Shown piece after piece: positions 21,697 to 28,926 of a stretch of DNA of 37,681 nt (position 1 is the stretch's first letter; every line of letters begins with the position of its first letter). The position numbers were made by a program, and so were the translations under genes. A model generated the notes under the pieces. That model saw only the letters and a program-made list of their open reading frames with translations. It did not search any database and had not been told where the DNA came from. Source of the stretch: an uncultured Acidobacteriia bacterium (GTDB taxonomy: Bacteria; Acidobacteriota; Terriglobia; Bryobacterales; Bryobacteraceae); contig CAIVVT010000276.1 in the NCBI GenBank assembly GCA_903909435.1, forward strand, positions 1 to 37,681, in the 5' to 3' direction.

Positions 21697-21836
21697 TGCG
21701 CGGTGATCTTTTTGCTACCGGCTTTTGCTGGGGTTTTGCGCTCGCGATCGTAAACGAACGCACATGGACCGCGATCGTCCTATTTGTAGTCGGGGCATCT
21801 ATTCCAGTTCTGCGCAGACACGGATGGCTCCCATGA
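21696..21836 (+). CDS. Small membrane protein (46 aa)
   Basis: ATG 21696 overlaps the previous stop by one base (TGATG), and its own TGA overlaps the next ATG (ATGA at 21833). The product MRGDLFATGFCWGFALAIVN then TAIVLFVVGASIPVLRR has two short hydrophobic helices. Exact fit between coupled neighbours supports a real gene; function is unknown. Confidence 0.55.
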   Translation: MRGDLFATGFCWGFALAIVNERTWTAIVLFVVGASIPVLRRHGWLP

Positions 21837-22189
21837 CCCAGACCAACGCCGAGAGCGTGGCGGACGTGATCCGTCACACCGCCATAACCGCGTCCGCTGA
21901 AACCCTCGCCGCCGCCATCGTCTCACGACTTACCGAGGCCGGGCGGTTGAGTGAGGGGTGGCGGGAGATCAGCGAGGACGTGATCCCCAAGGGCGACATG
22001 TTCGATGTGATGTGGCCGGACGGACGGCGCGCGATCGACTGCCATTGGGACGCAGCGCACAAGCGAGTTGTCCTTCGCCATGGGTACCCAACCGTGCTGA
22101 CCATATTCAGGCCTCAGCCTAAATGGTTCATGTCGTGCCCGGTGTCTCCTGATTCCCTCCCCGTACCTCCCCAGGACGTGAAGCCATGA
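21833..22189 (+). CDS. Hypothetical early protein (118 aa)
   Basis: ATG 21833 (MTQTNAESVADVIRHTAITA) is chosen because it overlaps the previous stop; longer in-frame starts run through the membrane-protein gene. The middle (GWREISEDVIPKGDMFDVMW) resembles short phage proteins with this 'W..dviPkgd.vd.w' phrase, of unknown function. Confidence 0.6.
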   Translation: MTQTNAESVADVIRHTAITASAETLAAAIVSRLTEAGRLSEGWREISEDVIPKGDMFDVMWPDGRRAIDCHWDAAHKRVVLRHGYPTVLTIFRPQPKWFMSCPVSPDSLPVPPQDVKP

Positions 22190-22491
22190 CCCTTCCACTA
22201 CCACCGCCCGAAATACTCGCCAAGGCGGGTGAGTGCATCATCAACAAACAGGGCTGGGTATGCGGGCCGAGGGAAGTCAATCCCCCACTGGACGTGGAGA
22301 GCGATCCATGGGCCGGACGCGAAAACACGCCCGAAGCGTGGTCGCCGGCTCGGTTCGGGCAAGCTACTGAACCGGGCGGCTTTTGCGGCCCCAGCCATTG
22401 CGGAATTGCTCTATCAACCCCGCAAGACATCGTCATCACCATCCACCCTGACGGCTCAATCTCAATCGAGCGGAAGGACGTGAATCCATGA
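22186..22491 (+). CDS. Hypothetical early protein (101 aa)
   Basis: ATG 22186 is coupled by ATGA. The product has two Cys near GECIINKQGWVCGPREV and two later (GGFCGPSHCG), and ends in a beta strand pair (IVITIHPDGSISIERKDV). No family recognised. Confidence 0.57.
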   Translation: MTLPLPPPEILAKAGECIINKQGWVCGPREVNPPLDVESDPWAGRENTPEAWSPARFGQATEPGGFCGPSHCGIALSTPQDIVITIHPDGSISIERKDVNP

Positions 22492-22691
22492 GCCGACAAG
22501 CCGCCATCGTAACACTTCTCGCCGCGCTTCTGGTGACGTTGCTCGTGGGAGCCATGCACATCGGCTACGTCGCGGGCCATGAACACGCCCTCAAGGAAGT
22601 CGCCGCGTGGCGCCCCAAGCCCGCTTTCGAGGTGAAGTGCGACACGTCAGCGCCGACGTGGGGTGTGAACTGCCAGATGGTGAAGCCATGA
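22488..22691 (+). CDS. Small membrane-anchored protein (67 aa)
   Basis: An N-terminal hydrophobic helix (AAIVTLLAALLVTLLVGAMH, residues 5-24) is followed by about 40 residues with two Cys (VKCDTS, VNCQMV) that would face the periplasm. It is a possible early exclusion or host-envelope factor. Coupled by ATGA on both sides. Confidence 0.57.
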   Translation: MSRQAAIVTLLAALLVTLLVGAMHIGYVAGHEHALKEVAAWRPKPAFEVKCDTSAPTWGVNCQMVKP

Positions 22692-22996
22692 CCACCGACC
22701 GAAATGCGCGATTCCCTAAGTCCTGGCAGGAGCGTTGTGAGGAGCATCCAGACCATCAAGATGGAATGGTCACTAACGCTATGATCCGAGAGCGGATGAA
22801 CGAGGAAATCGACGACCTTCATTCATCTCTCTCCTCCGCTCTTGCCGAGATAGACCGGCTTAGGGAGGCGCTGAGGAGGATTGCGGAAGATGACGTGGAC
22901 GACGCGGCAACGTGGGAAAGCGCCGCTGCATGGATGCGCGCCATCGCCCGCACCGCCCTGACCGAGGGCAATTTAAAGGAGGCCGACCGTGGGTGA
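22688..22996 (+). CDS. Hypothetical coiled-coil protein (102 aa)
   Basis: The ATG at 22688 overlaps the previous stop. A coiled coil spans about residues 30-70 (INDRMNEE-type region through SALAEIDRLREALRRIAEDD). The C terminus (ATWESAAAWMRAIARTALTE) is helical. Unknown function. Confidence 0.55.
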   Translation: MTTDRNARFPKSWQERCEEHPDHQDGMVTNAMIRERMNEEIDDLHSSLSSALAEIDRLREALRRIAEDDVDDAATWESAAAWMRAIARTALTEGNLKEADRG

Positions 22997-23285
22997 TAGC
23001 ATGGTGGAGCGCGTCGCCCGGGCGCTTAGGGCTGCGATGCCGGAATATGATGGTTTGAACCAAGATCAGTGGCGAGACATGGCCCGCGCGGCCATCGAGG
23101 CCATGCGCGAGCCGACCGAGACAATGCTGCACGACGCCTTCGTAGCGATGAACGAGACGCCAAGCGGCACATGGAAGGCCATGAAAGCCGCCGGCACATC
23201 GCCGCGCTGCATGTTCGACGTCAAGATGGCCCCTCGATACCGCGCCATGATCACCGCCGCCCTCAAAGACACGGGGGCCGGGTAG
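22989..23285 (+). CDS. Small phage protein with EPT-x2-ML module (98 aa)
   Basis: GTG 22989 lies within the end of the preceding gene with GGAGG upstream. The order VERVARALRAAMPEYDGLNQ, MAREAIEAMREPTETML-type and YRAMITAALKD matches a frequent small phage family ('va.al...........y..mArAai.amr.pt..m'). Function unknown. It shares the EPT..ML motif with the 270-residue gene. Confidence 0.65.
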   Translation: MGDSMVERVARALRAAMPEYDGLNQDQWRDMARAAIEAMREPTETMLHDAFVAMNETPSGTWKAMKAAGTSPRCMFDVKMAPRYRAMITAALKDTGAG

Positions 23286-23483
23286 ATGGCTGATAGGTTT
23301 TATGCAGCCCTTGGCGGCGGTTTCCTCGCGCTGTTTATCGTCAAGGCTATGGGCGTGCCGTTCTGGCGTCCTGGCTTCGATATCGGCGATCAGGCCGACA
23401 CAGCCGTCGCGGCTTTCTGCCTCATATGGTGTGCCATCGGCGCGCTCAGGCCCAAGTCAACAACGGGGGCGGGAACAGAATGA
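23286..23483 (+). CDS. Small membrane protein (65 aa)
   Basis: ATG 23286 directly follows the previous stop. Two hydrophobic segments are seen (ALGGGFLALFIVKAMGVPFW; DTAVAAFCLIWCAIGALRP). This is the third small membrane protein of the early arm. Unknown function. Confidence 0.58.
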   Translation: MADRFYAALGGGFLALFIVKAMGVPFWRPGFDIGDQADTAVAAFCLIWCAIGALRPKSTTGAGTE

Positions 23484-23704
23484 GCGCCCCGACACGCCTT
23501 GCCATCGAGCCGCGGGGCCTTCAGCGCGAAGTCGCCGCCCGCTACGTCGGCGTGTCGCCCACCAAGTTTGATGAAATGGTCGAGGCCGGCAAGATGCCGA
23601 AGCCAAAGCAGGTCGATCGCCGCAGGATCTGGGATCGCTTCGCCCTTGACGCGGCTTTCGACACCCTCCCCACTGAGACGGACCCGAATCCGTGGGACGA
23701 CTAA
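23480..23704 (+). CDS. xis: Excisionase/AlpA-like DNA-binding protein
   Basis: This 74-residue protein has a winged-HTH of the MerR/AlpA/excisionase class: REVAARYVGVSPTKFDEMVE then AGKMPKPKQVDRRRIWDRFA ('aA.ylgvs...f..lv..g.mP.p..i.g...wd...ld'). It lies directly upstream of the integrase in the same direction, the usual place for a recombination directionality factor. It may also control early transcription. Coupled by ATGA. Confidence 0.78.
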   Translation: MSAPTRLAIEPRGLQREVAARYVGVSPTKFDEMVEAGKMPKPKQVDRRRIWDRFALDAAFDTLPTETDPNPWDD

Positions 23705-23709
23705 ACCCG

Positions 23710-24753
23710 ATGGCCAAGATCGACTTGCCCCATGTGCAGCGGTTCAAGGACCGTCACGGGCATGTTCGCCACTACTTCCGCCGGCCAGGTTACAAGCGCG
23801 CGACGCTTCCGGGTGAGGTCGGATCAGCCCCGTTCATGGACGCCTACAGAGCCGCCCTGGAAGCCACGGACAAACGGTCGGCAGGTGCGGCCGCAGTCAA
23901 GCCCGGTTCCGTCTCGGCCCTGCTGGTGGCCTACTACGGGTCATCCGAGTTCAAGGCCCTCAAGCTATCCACCCAGGCCAACTATCGCAACATCCTCGAA
24001 CGCTTCCGCACCGAACATGGCGACAAGCCGGTCGGTCGGCTGGAGCGGCCGCACATCGACAAGATCATGGACGCCAGGTCGGACACCCCCGGCGCCGCTC
24101 GCAACTTCCTCAAGCGCCTTCGCGTGCTTCTCGACTTCGCCGTTGATCGAGGCTGGCGCAATGACAATCCCGCCAGAGCCGTCAAAGCCCCCAGGAGCGC
24201 CACGGAGGGCTTTCGCGCCTGGGATGACGCGGACATCGCCCAATTCGAGCAACACTGGCCCACGGGCTCCAGAGCGCGTCTGGCGCTGGCTTTGCTGCTC
24301 TACACCGGCCAGAGGCGTTCGGACGTGGTGTCGATGGGCTGGCAGCATGTCCGAGACGGCAAAATCCACGTCACCCAGATCAAGCGCGGCCAAGGTCAAA
24401 GACCCGTCCGGCTGGCGATCAAGCTGCATCCCACCCTTGCGGCCGCGCTGGAATCCACGCCCCGCGACAACCTCACCTTCCTGATGACCGCCTATGGAAA
24501 GCCTATGACCATGGCGGGGTTCACCAACTGGTTCGTGCGGTGCGCGGTGGAAGCCGGGCTTCCCGCCAAGTCGAGCCCCCATGGCCTCCGCAAAGCCGCC
24601 GCGCGCCGCCTCGCCGAGGCCGGATGCACCGCCAAACAAATCGCCGCGATCACCGGGCACCGGACGCTTTCCGAGGTCGCGCACTACACCGACAGCGCCG
24701 ATCAGGAACGCCTCGCGGACGCCGCGATATTGGCGATTTCGGACAGACGATGA
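23710..24753 (+). CDS. int: Tyrosine-type site-specific integrase
   Basis: From ATG 23710 the protein has 347 residues. A core-binding SAM-like domain (about 68-155) precedes the catalytic domain, with Arg-202 (YTGQRRSD), HGLR (His-291, Arg-294), GHRTLSEVAHY with His-317, and nucleophile Tyr-326. All expected catalytic residues are present, so it should be active. GTG 23692 is a possible longer start but would overlap xis; homologues of this type begin near MAKIDLPHVQRF. It would integrate the phage at the candidate attP immediately downstream. Confidence 0.93.
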   Translation: MAKIDLPHVQRFKDRHGHVRHYFRRPGYKRATLPGEVGSAPFMDAYRAALEATDKRSAGAAAVKPGSVSALLVAYYGSSEFKALKLSTQANYRNILERFRTEHGDKPVGRLERPHIDKIMDARSDTPGAARNFLKRLRVLLDFAVDRGWRNDNPARAVKAPRSATEGFRAWDDADIAQFEQHWPTGSRARLALALLLYTGQRRSDVVSMGWQHVRDGKIHVTQIKRGQGQRPVRLAIKLHPTLAAALESTPRDNLTFLMTAYGKPMTMAGFTNWFVRCAVEAGLPAKSSPHGLRKAAARRLAEAGCTAKQIAAITGHRTLSEVAHYTDSADQERLADAAILAISDRR

Positions 24754-24761
24754 ACGGTCGC

Positions 24762-24934
24762 TGTCAACCCTCATTGTCAACCCCGAGAAACGGCGTTGAA
24801 TTTATTGCTCTTTCGGGAAGGGATGGTAGGCCCGGAGGGAATAGGCAAAGCCCGAGAAATCAACGGGATGGGCTGTAAACCCTATGGATCACGCCCGTTG
24901 AATTGCTTGGGCTTTTCGAGCCGTTGTCAACCCT
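24762..24934. other. attP: Candidate attP with four arm-type repeats and tRNA-like core
   Basis: Four direct repeats, TGTCAACCCT (24762-24771), TGTCAACCCC (24775-24784), TGTAAACCCT (24874-24883) and TGTCAACCCT (24925-24934), surround TGGTAGGCCCGGAGGGA (24824-24840). Its reverse complement reads like the last 17 bases of a tRNA (T-stem, acceptor, discriminator, CCA). Two arm sites left and two right of a core, directly after int, is the expected attP design. The repeats are directly seen; the crossover site is inferred. Confidence 0.6.
24847..24915. terminator. Long inverted repeat, candidate bidirectional terminator
   Basis: AAAGCCC-GAGAAA-TCAACGGG (24847-24867) is imperfectly complementary to CCCGTTGA-ATTGCTT-GGGCTTT (24894-24915) around a 26-base loop. 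In both directions the stem ends GGGCTTT, as in intrinsic terminators. It lies between convergent int and the end of the late operon, where a two-way terminator is needed. It is interlaced with the attP arm repeats. Confidence 0.55.
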
Positions 24935-24961
24935 GCACCAACCCTCCCCGCGCCATGAGAC

Positions 24962-25198
24962 TCACTGCTTCTGGTTCATCTGCACCGTAACCGGTTGCTG
25001 ATGCTCTCGAAGCGGTTGGAGCGTGTAGACCTGGATTAACGCCCAACCGAGCAGGCCGAGGAACATCATGCCCAAGGCCCCGAGGATGGCCTTCAGCATG
25101 GCGTAGATGTTCGCATACCGATCGGCGCACAATTGCTCATGGCTCTCGATTTTCGCATAGGCGCCTGCAACGGTCATCGGATGCTCACGGTCGGCCAT
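24962..25198 (-). CDS. Small membrane protein at the end of the lysis cassette (78 aa)
   Basis: The N terminus is soluble (AGAYAKIESHEQLCADRYAN), followed by one hydrophobic helix (AILGALGMMFLGLLGWALIQ, about residues 37-56) and a short polar tail. This layout resembles XhlA-like or accessory holin proteins of phages. It begins seven bases after the spanin stop and ends the late operon. Holin, antiholin or other membrane role cannot be decided. Confidence 0.6.
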   Translation of the reverse strand: MADREHPMTVAGAYAKIESHEQLCADRYANIYAMLKAILGALGMMFLGLLGWALIQVYTLQPLREHQQPVTVQMNQKQ

Positions 25199-25205
25199 AA
25201 TCGTC

Positions 25206-25769
25206 CTACCGGTTCGCCAAGGCTTGCTGCGCCTTGATCCAGTTCTGAAGCTCGGTCAGTTGCTCGGCGTTCTGCCGGGCGGCGCCGTAGTCGTAGACGG
25301 CGACACCGGCAAGGTCGGAGAGAGAAACCCCCGAGGGGGCGTCATTAGATTCGCTGGAGGGTTGGGGAACCTTGGACAGGTCAGCCCCTGTGGCGGCTGC
25401 GTCGCGCAGGCGGACAAGCCCGACAGGCACAGTGCAATGAGCGTCAGCGTTCGGCGTGACATAGTGCGGGATTTCCTTGATGGTGATCGCCGTGAGCGCC
25501 TGGGCCTGCTGCTGGGCGTCGGAGGCGCGCCTGGCGGCGTCGGCGGTGATCTGCGCTGCTTGGCTGTCCTGGGCCTTGGCCTTGGCCTGTGCGGCCTTCT
25601 CTGCGGACACATAGGCGGCCAGTTCGATCCGCGCGGCCTTCAGGTCGGACTTGGCGTGATGCAGCCGAGCACCCTCTAACCCCGCGAAGATCAGGACGCC
25701 CGCAAAGGCGATCCCGACCCACGCGCGAGGATCTGCCAGCCACTTGAGGATGATTGGCAGGAAGGGCAT
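25206..25769 (-). CDS. Rz: Inner-membrane spanin (Rz-like)
   Basis: This 187-residue protein has an N-terminal membrane anchor (AWVGIAFAGVLIFAGLEGAR, about residues 16-35) and a periplasmic Ala/Gln/Lys-rich coiled coil (about 38-95). A C-terminal region follows that carries CTVPVGLVRLRDAAATGADL, close to the 'vP.g.vRl...A' motif of Rz-type proteins. It would bridge the envelope with the lipoprotein encoded within it (25256-25462) to fuse membranes at lysis. It follows endolysin and a membrane/coiled-coil gene. Confidence 0.8.
   Translation of the reverse strand: MPFLPIILKWLADPRAWVGIAFAGVLIFAGLEGARLHHAKSDLKAARIELAAYVSAEKAAQAKAKAQDSQAAQITADAARRASDAQQQAQALTAITIKEIPHYVTPNADAHCTVPVGLVRLRDAAATGADLSKVPQPSSESNDAPSGVSLSDLAGVAVYDYGAARQNAEQLTELQNWIKAQQALANR
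25256..25462 (-). CDS. Rz1: Outer-membrane spanin lipoprotein (Rz1-like), embedded in Rz
   Basis: In another frame wholly inside Rz, ATG 25462 begins MSRRTLTLIALCLSGLSAC, a lipoprotein signal with lipobox LSAC (Cys-19). The mature ~50 residues are Pro-rich (PPQGLTCPRFPNPPANLMTP), the classic Rz1 composition. Nested Rz1 within Rz is the lambda arrangement. It would be lipidated, placed in the outer membrane and bind Rz through its C terminus. Confidence 0.82.
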   Translation of the reverse strand: MSRRTLTLIALCLSGLSACATQPPQGLTCPRFPNPPANLMTPPRGFLSPTLPVSPSTTTAPPGRTPSN

Positions 25770-25770
25770 G

Positions 25771-26091
25771 TCAGGCCGCCGGCGTCAGCTTGGCGGTGAG
25801 CGCGTCGATCTTGGCGGTCAGCGCGGCGACTTCGTCGTCATGGTCCTGCTGGACAGCGGCGACGGCCTTGGCGACTTCGGACTGAACGAAGGCGTCAACG
25901 GCGGCGATATCCTGGTCGATGCGGTCGAGCTGGGCTTGGATTTCGGGGCGGATCATGGCGATCAATTCCTTTAGGCCGGGATGATGGGGCGCGGCGCTGG
26001 CCTTGGGCGCGGCGTGGGTGAGATGCAGGGCGATCGTGCAGGCGATGACAAAGCCGACGATCAGGAAGGCGAGGACGATTGCGGGGATCAT
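25771..26091 (-). CDS. Membrane-anchored coiled-coil protein in the lysis cassette (106 aa)
   Basis: ATG 26091 overlaps the endolysin stop (ATGA). One N-terminal membrane helix (PAIVLAFLIVGFVIACTIAL, residues 3-22) is followed by a His/Pro linker and a coiled coil (about 42-104: LKELIAMIRPEIQAQLDRID, VAALTAKIDALTAKL). The layout resembles an i-spanin without its terminal domain or a holin partner. A true spanin pair follows, so it is an extra component of unknown role. Confidence 0.6.
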   Translation of the reverse strand: MIPAIVLAFLIVGFVIACTIALHLTHAAPKASAAPHHPGLKELIAMIRPEIQAQLDRIDQDIAAVDAFVQSEVAKAVAAVQQDHDDEVAALTAKIDALTAKLTPAA

Positions 26092-26510
26092 GCGCGGGCT
26101 CCGGTTCGCATCTGGTCGGCCAGGCGCTTGGCGCGGTCGCCGACTTGTCCGGCCCAACGGCTCGCCAGCATGGCCTGAGCCCCCCGCGCGTAGTCACCGA
26201 CCTGGATCGAGGCCAAGGCTTGCCGGAACGTCAGCAGGCCATTCACGCCCATGTTGAACGCCATGTTGACCAGCACGTCCTGACGTGCATCGTCGAGCGA
26301 GCGCCACCACGGCAGGTCCTCGTCCAGCCCGTGACAGACGGCGGCGATATCCTTGCCCAATTGATCGTCGGCCTGGGCTTGCGTCCAGACCGTGCCAGGT
26401 TCCACATGCGCGTGGCCGACGCCGATGGTCCAAATCCCCAGCGTGTCCTTGTAGGCTGTCAGCTTGCAGCCTTCGTCGCGCTCGATGTCGGCGGACAGAT
26501 ACGGGGTCAT
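26088..26510 (-). CDS. Endolysin, T4-lysozyme family (GH24 muramidase)
   Basis: This 140-residue protein starts MTPYLSADIERDEGCKLTAY. The catalytic triad spacing of T4 lysozyme is kept: Glu-13, Asp-22 and Thr-28 (within EGCKLTAYKDTLGIWTIGVG). ALASIQ and WAGQVGDRAKRLADQMRTGA match the C-terminal lobe ending 'GL..RR..E..l' loosely. No signal or SAR segment precedes it, so release depends on the holin encoded just upstream (ATGA overlap). Confidence 0.92.
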   Translation of the reverse strand: MTPYLSADIERDEGCKLTAYKDTLGIWTIGVGHAHVEPGTVWTQAQADDQLGKDIAAVCHGLDEDLPWWRSLDDARQDVLVNMAFNMGVNGLLTFRQALASIQVGDYARGAQAMLASRWAGQVGDRAKRLADQMRTGARA

Positions 26511-26773
26511 GATCCCCCCGGCGGCTTGGGTTCAGTGAAGGCGGTTCCCGCGATGATGCCCGCCGTCGCGGCGATGATGGCCGGGACGTAGACAGTCAGG
26601 GCCGTCAGATAGGCAAACCATGTTTCCGGCTTGACCTTCTGGAGCCAAAGCACGCACGCCACCACAGCCGGCAGGCCCACCAGCAGATTGACGAACAGGA
26701 TCAGCCCCAGGACGCGCCCGATGGCTATGCTGCTGTTGTCCTTGCCGCTGAGGAGGGATGTCAGCCAGTTCAT
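26507..26773 (-). CDS. Holin (two transmembrane helices)
   Basis: This 88-residue protein has two hydrophobic helices (GRVLGLILFVNLLVGLPAVV, about 19-38; LTALTVYVPAIIAATAGIIA, about 56-75) and polar ends, typical of a class II holin. Directly upstream of the endolysin with a 4-base overlap, it is the best candidate for the pore that times lysis. Confidence 0.75.
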   Translation of the reverse strand: MNWLTSLLSGKDNSSIAIGRVLGLILFVNLLVGLPAVVACVLWLQKVKPETWFAYLTALTVYVPAIIAATAGIIAGTAFTEPKPPGGS

Positions 26774-28926
26774 TGATTTGCGCCCGCGCTACCGGCGACA
26801 AGGGCGGTTGCAAGGCCATTTCCCCCACCTCCCATGCCCTTGGCCTTGAGGAGATAAGCCGCCGCATCTTCCGGTTTCATCCGGGTCAGCACGTCGGCGA
26901 GGGTTGTGACATTGCGTCGGTACATCGCCCCGCCAACGGCCCGGTCGATGTGTTGGCCCCATTCCAGCGGGTCGATGATGCTGGTGATCTTGGACAGCGG
27001 ATTAACCCCGAGTGCCTTGGCATATTCAGCGTTGGAGTTGGTCAGGGAACCGGCGGGCATACGCTTGCCGGTGGCCTGGAGGGTGTCGAGAAGGTCCGCC
27101 AGCTGCTGGGCGCGTTCATCACCCGCTGCGGCAGCCGTCCCGCCAAGCAGCGCCGCCCGCTGTTCGGGAGCCGCCGCAACCTGGGTGACGAACTTCGCCC
27201 CGCCCCATTGGTTGGCCCCCGGCTGTAGATCACGCAGGGCGCCGTTCGTGGCCTCAGCGCTGTTGCGGAGGTATTGGGCGACGATCTGCGGCGGCAGGTT
27301 CGGGTTCTGCCCAGCGAGGTGGCCCATGGCGTCCACGGTTTCCGATGCGCCGCCGACGTTCTCGGGCCGAAACAGCGCGCTTGTGATAGTCGGCACGCTG
27401 GGCGCGGTCTTTCCGGCGGCGATGGTTCCGAGCGGTCCGGCCTGCAACGGTGCGAGATAGGATTGCCGTCCAGCGGCGACCGTATCGCGGGCGGCTCGCC
27501 AGTCTGGAGACGCATCGGATGCTGCGCTGTTCAATTGAGCGCCCGCGCCCTCGCGTAGTCCCTGGAGGGTCGCGTCGCCGTTCGGATTGAACTCGCCGGG
27601 CGACGCAGACCTTGCTAGGGAGCGAAGGCGTTTTTGCACTTCATTGAGCACGGACAGGTTATTGTCCGGCAGATGTGTGTAAGCCCCGCTCAGTTCTGGG
27701 TTAGCACGCCAGTCTGCCAGCGCACCCTTGAAGGATGGGTTTTCCTGCAATTGGGCGAAGGTCGCCGGGTCCATTTCCTGCGTCTTGAGCGCATCGTAGT
27801 GGGGTTGCGCCACATCATTGATAGCTTGGCGCACGTTCTTGAGCGCCCCATTCGCCGCACCTTGCGTCTCAACACCCAACATCGACGGATCGGGCCTTGC
27901 GGGAGCCAGCGCATCCGCCATGGTGTTGATCGCGCCGGACACTTGCGCCGGCCGCTGAGCAAAGAACGGCGCGGTGATCGGTCCTCCCGTGGGCGAGCTT
28001 TCCACATAGTGCAGCACGCGGTTCAACGTGCCCTTGCCGCCTTGGGTCAGGGCCTCGGCGGGGGTGAGGGCTATGCCCTGACTCTTGGCCTGTTGCATCC
28101 GGGCTTGCATGTCGGCAATGTCAGGGGCTTCGACGCCATCGAGGGCCTTGGCCAAAGCAGCCTTCGGGGCGTTGACGACGCTCTCGCCAAAGCCTTCACC
28201 GAGGCCCCCGCCGACAGCGCCCAACGCTCGCGCCCAGGCTTCGGCCTGGGGGTTGTTCGGAGCCACCTTGCGGGCCGTCTCGCCTGCAATGTCTGACGTT
28301 GCGGTCGGCACGAGCACCCGCGCTGCTCGGGCGAGCGGCCCGCCGGGCAGCAGGGCGGCGGGCAGCATTTGGCCGGCAGTGTCAGTCAGCCGCCCGGCCC
28401 AGGTCTGCGGCTGGTGATAGGGTCCGGTGACACCCTGCACCGCTTGGTTCATCTCGCCGGACGTTGGGAACATCGGCCCGGTTCCACCCATATGCGGATT
28501 GAAGGCCGTGGCAAGCGAATGGAACGGGAATGGCTCGGGGTCCGGCGTGTCATTGCCGGTGAAGAAGTTTCCAACCGCGTTGATGCCGCGCATCCCGGCA
28601 TTTCCGGCGAGGTCGATCAAATCTCCGGGGCCGCCGATAATGCCGGTGACGCCCTTGACCGCGCCGGGGGCGATAGAGCGCGCTGCGTCCTCGCCGGCGC
28701 CCATCTTCGGCTCGCGGATCAGTTCGTCAAACTGCATCCCCGCGCCGGGGGCGGCTTGAGCCTGTGGCGCCGGGCCCGCCATCGGTCTATGGTTTTTCCA
28801 CGCGCTGGCCACATCGGCCGCCGTGGGCGGTTTCATTCCGGCGAATGGATCTTCGCCGGGCAGAGGTGCAAGCGCCCTAGTCGCCTTGGGCGGGGGGAGC
28901 AAGTCGTCGAAGTTGAGGCCGCCCAT
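26770..28926 (-). CDS. Internal virion/DNA ejection protein (718 aa)
   Basis: This large Ala/Gly/Pro-rich, mostly helical protein has glycine-rich amphipathic stretches (about 75-260: ITGIIGGPGDLIDLAGNAGM, ALGAVGGGLGEGFGESVVNA) and helical C-terminal segments. Such proteins travel in the capsid of short-tailed phages and form a conduit across the envelope. It follows the virion lysozyme-domain protein and precedes the holin. The start is ATG 28926 (TGATG) or GTG 28929. No enzymatic motif seen. Confidence 0.65.
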   Translation of the reverse strand: MGGLNFDDLLPPPKATRALAPLPGEDPFAGMKPPTAADVASAWKNHRPMAGPAPQAQAAPGAGMQFDELIREPKMGAGEDAARSIAPGAVKGVTGIIGGPGDLIDLAGNAGMRGINAVGNFFTGNDTPDPEPFPFHSLATAFNPHMGGTGPMFPTSGEMNQAVQGVTGPYHQPQTWAGRLTDTAGQMLPAALLPGGPLARAARVLVPTATSDIAGETARKVAPNNPQAEAWARALGAVGGGLGEGFGESVVNAPKAALAKALDGVEAPDIADMQARMQQAKSQGIALTPAEALTQGGKGTLNRVLHYVESSPTGGPITAPFFAQRPAQVSGAINTMADALAPARPDPSMLGVETQGAANGALKNVRQAINDVAQPHYDALKTQEMDPATFAQLQENPSFKGALADWRANPELSGAYTHLPDNNLSVLNEVQKRLRSLARSASPGEFNPNGDATLQGLREGAGAQLNSAASDASPDWRAARDTVAAGRQSYLAPLQAGPLGTIAAGKTAPSVPTITSALFRPENVGGASETVDAMGHLAGQNPNLPPQIVAQYLRNSAEATNGALRDLQPGANQWGGAKFVTQVAAAPEQRAALLGGTAAAAGDERAQQLADLLDTLQATGKRMPAGSLTNSNAEYAKALGVNPLSKITSIIDPLEWGQHIDRAVGGAMYRRNVTTLADVLTRMKPEDAAAYLLKAKGMGGGGNGLATALVAGSAGANQ

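Noticed and set aside
23692..23709. GTG start six codons upstream for the integrase
   Set aside because: It would overlap the excisionase gene and adds residues not expected at the start of this integrase type; ATG 23710 is preferred, though not proven.
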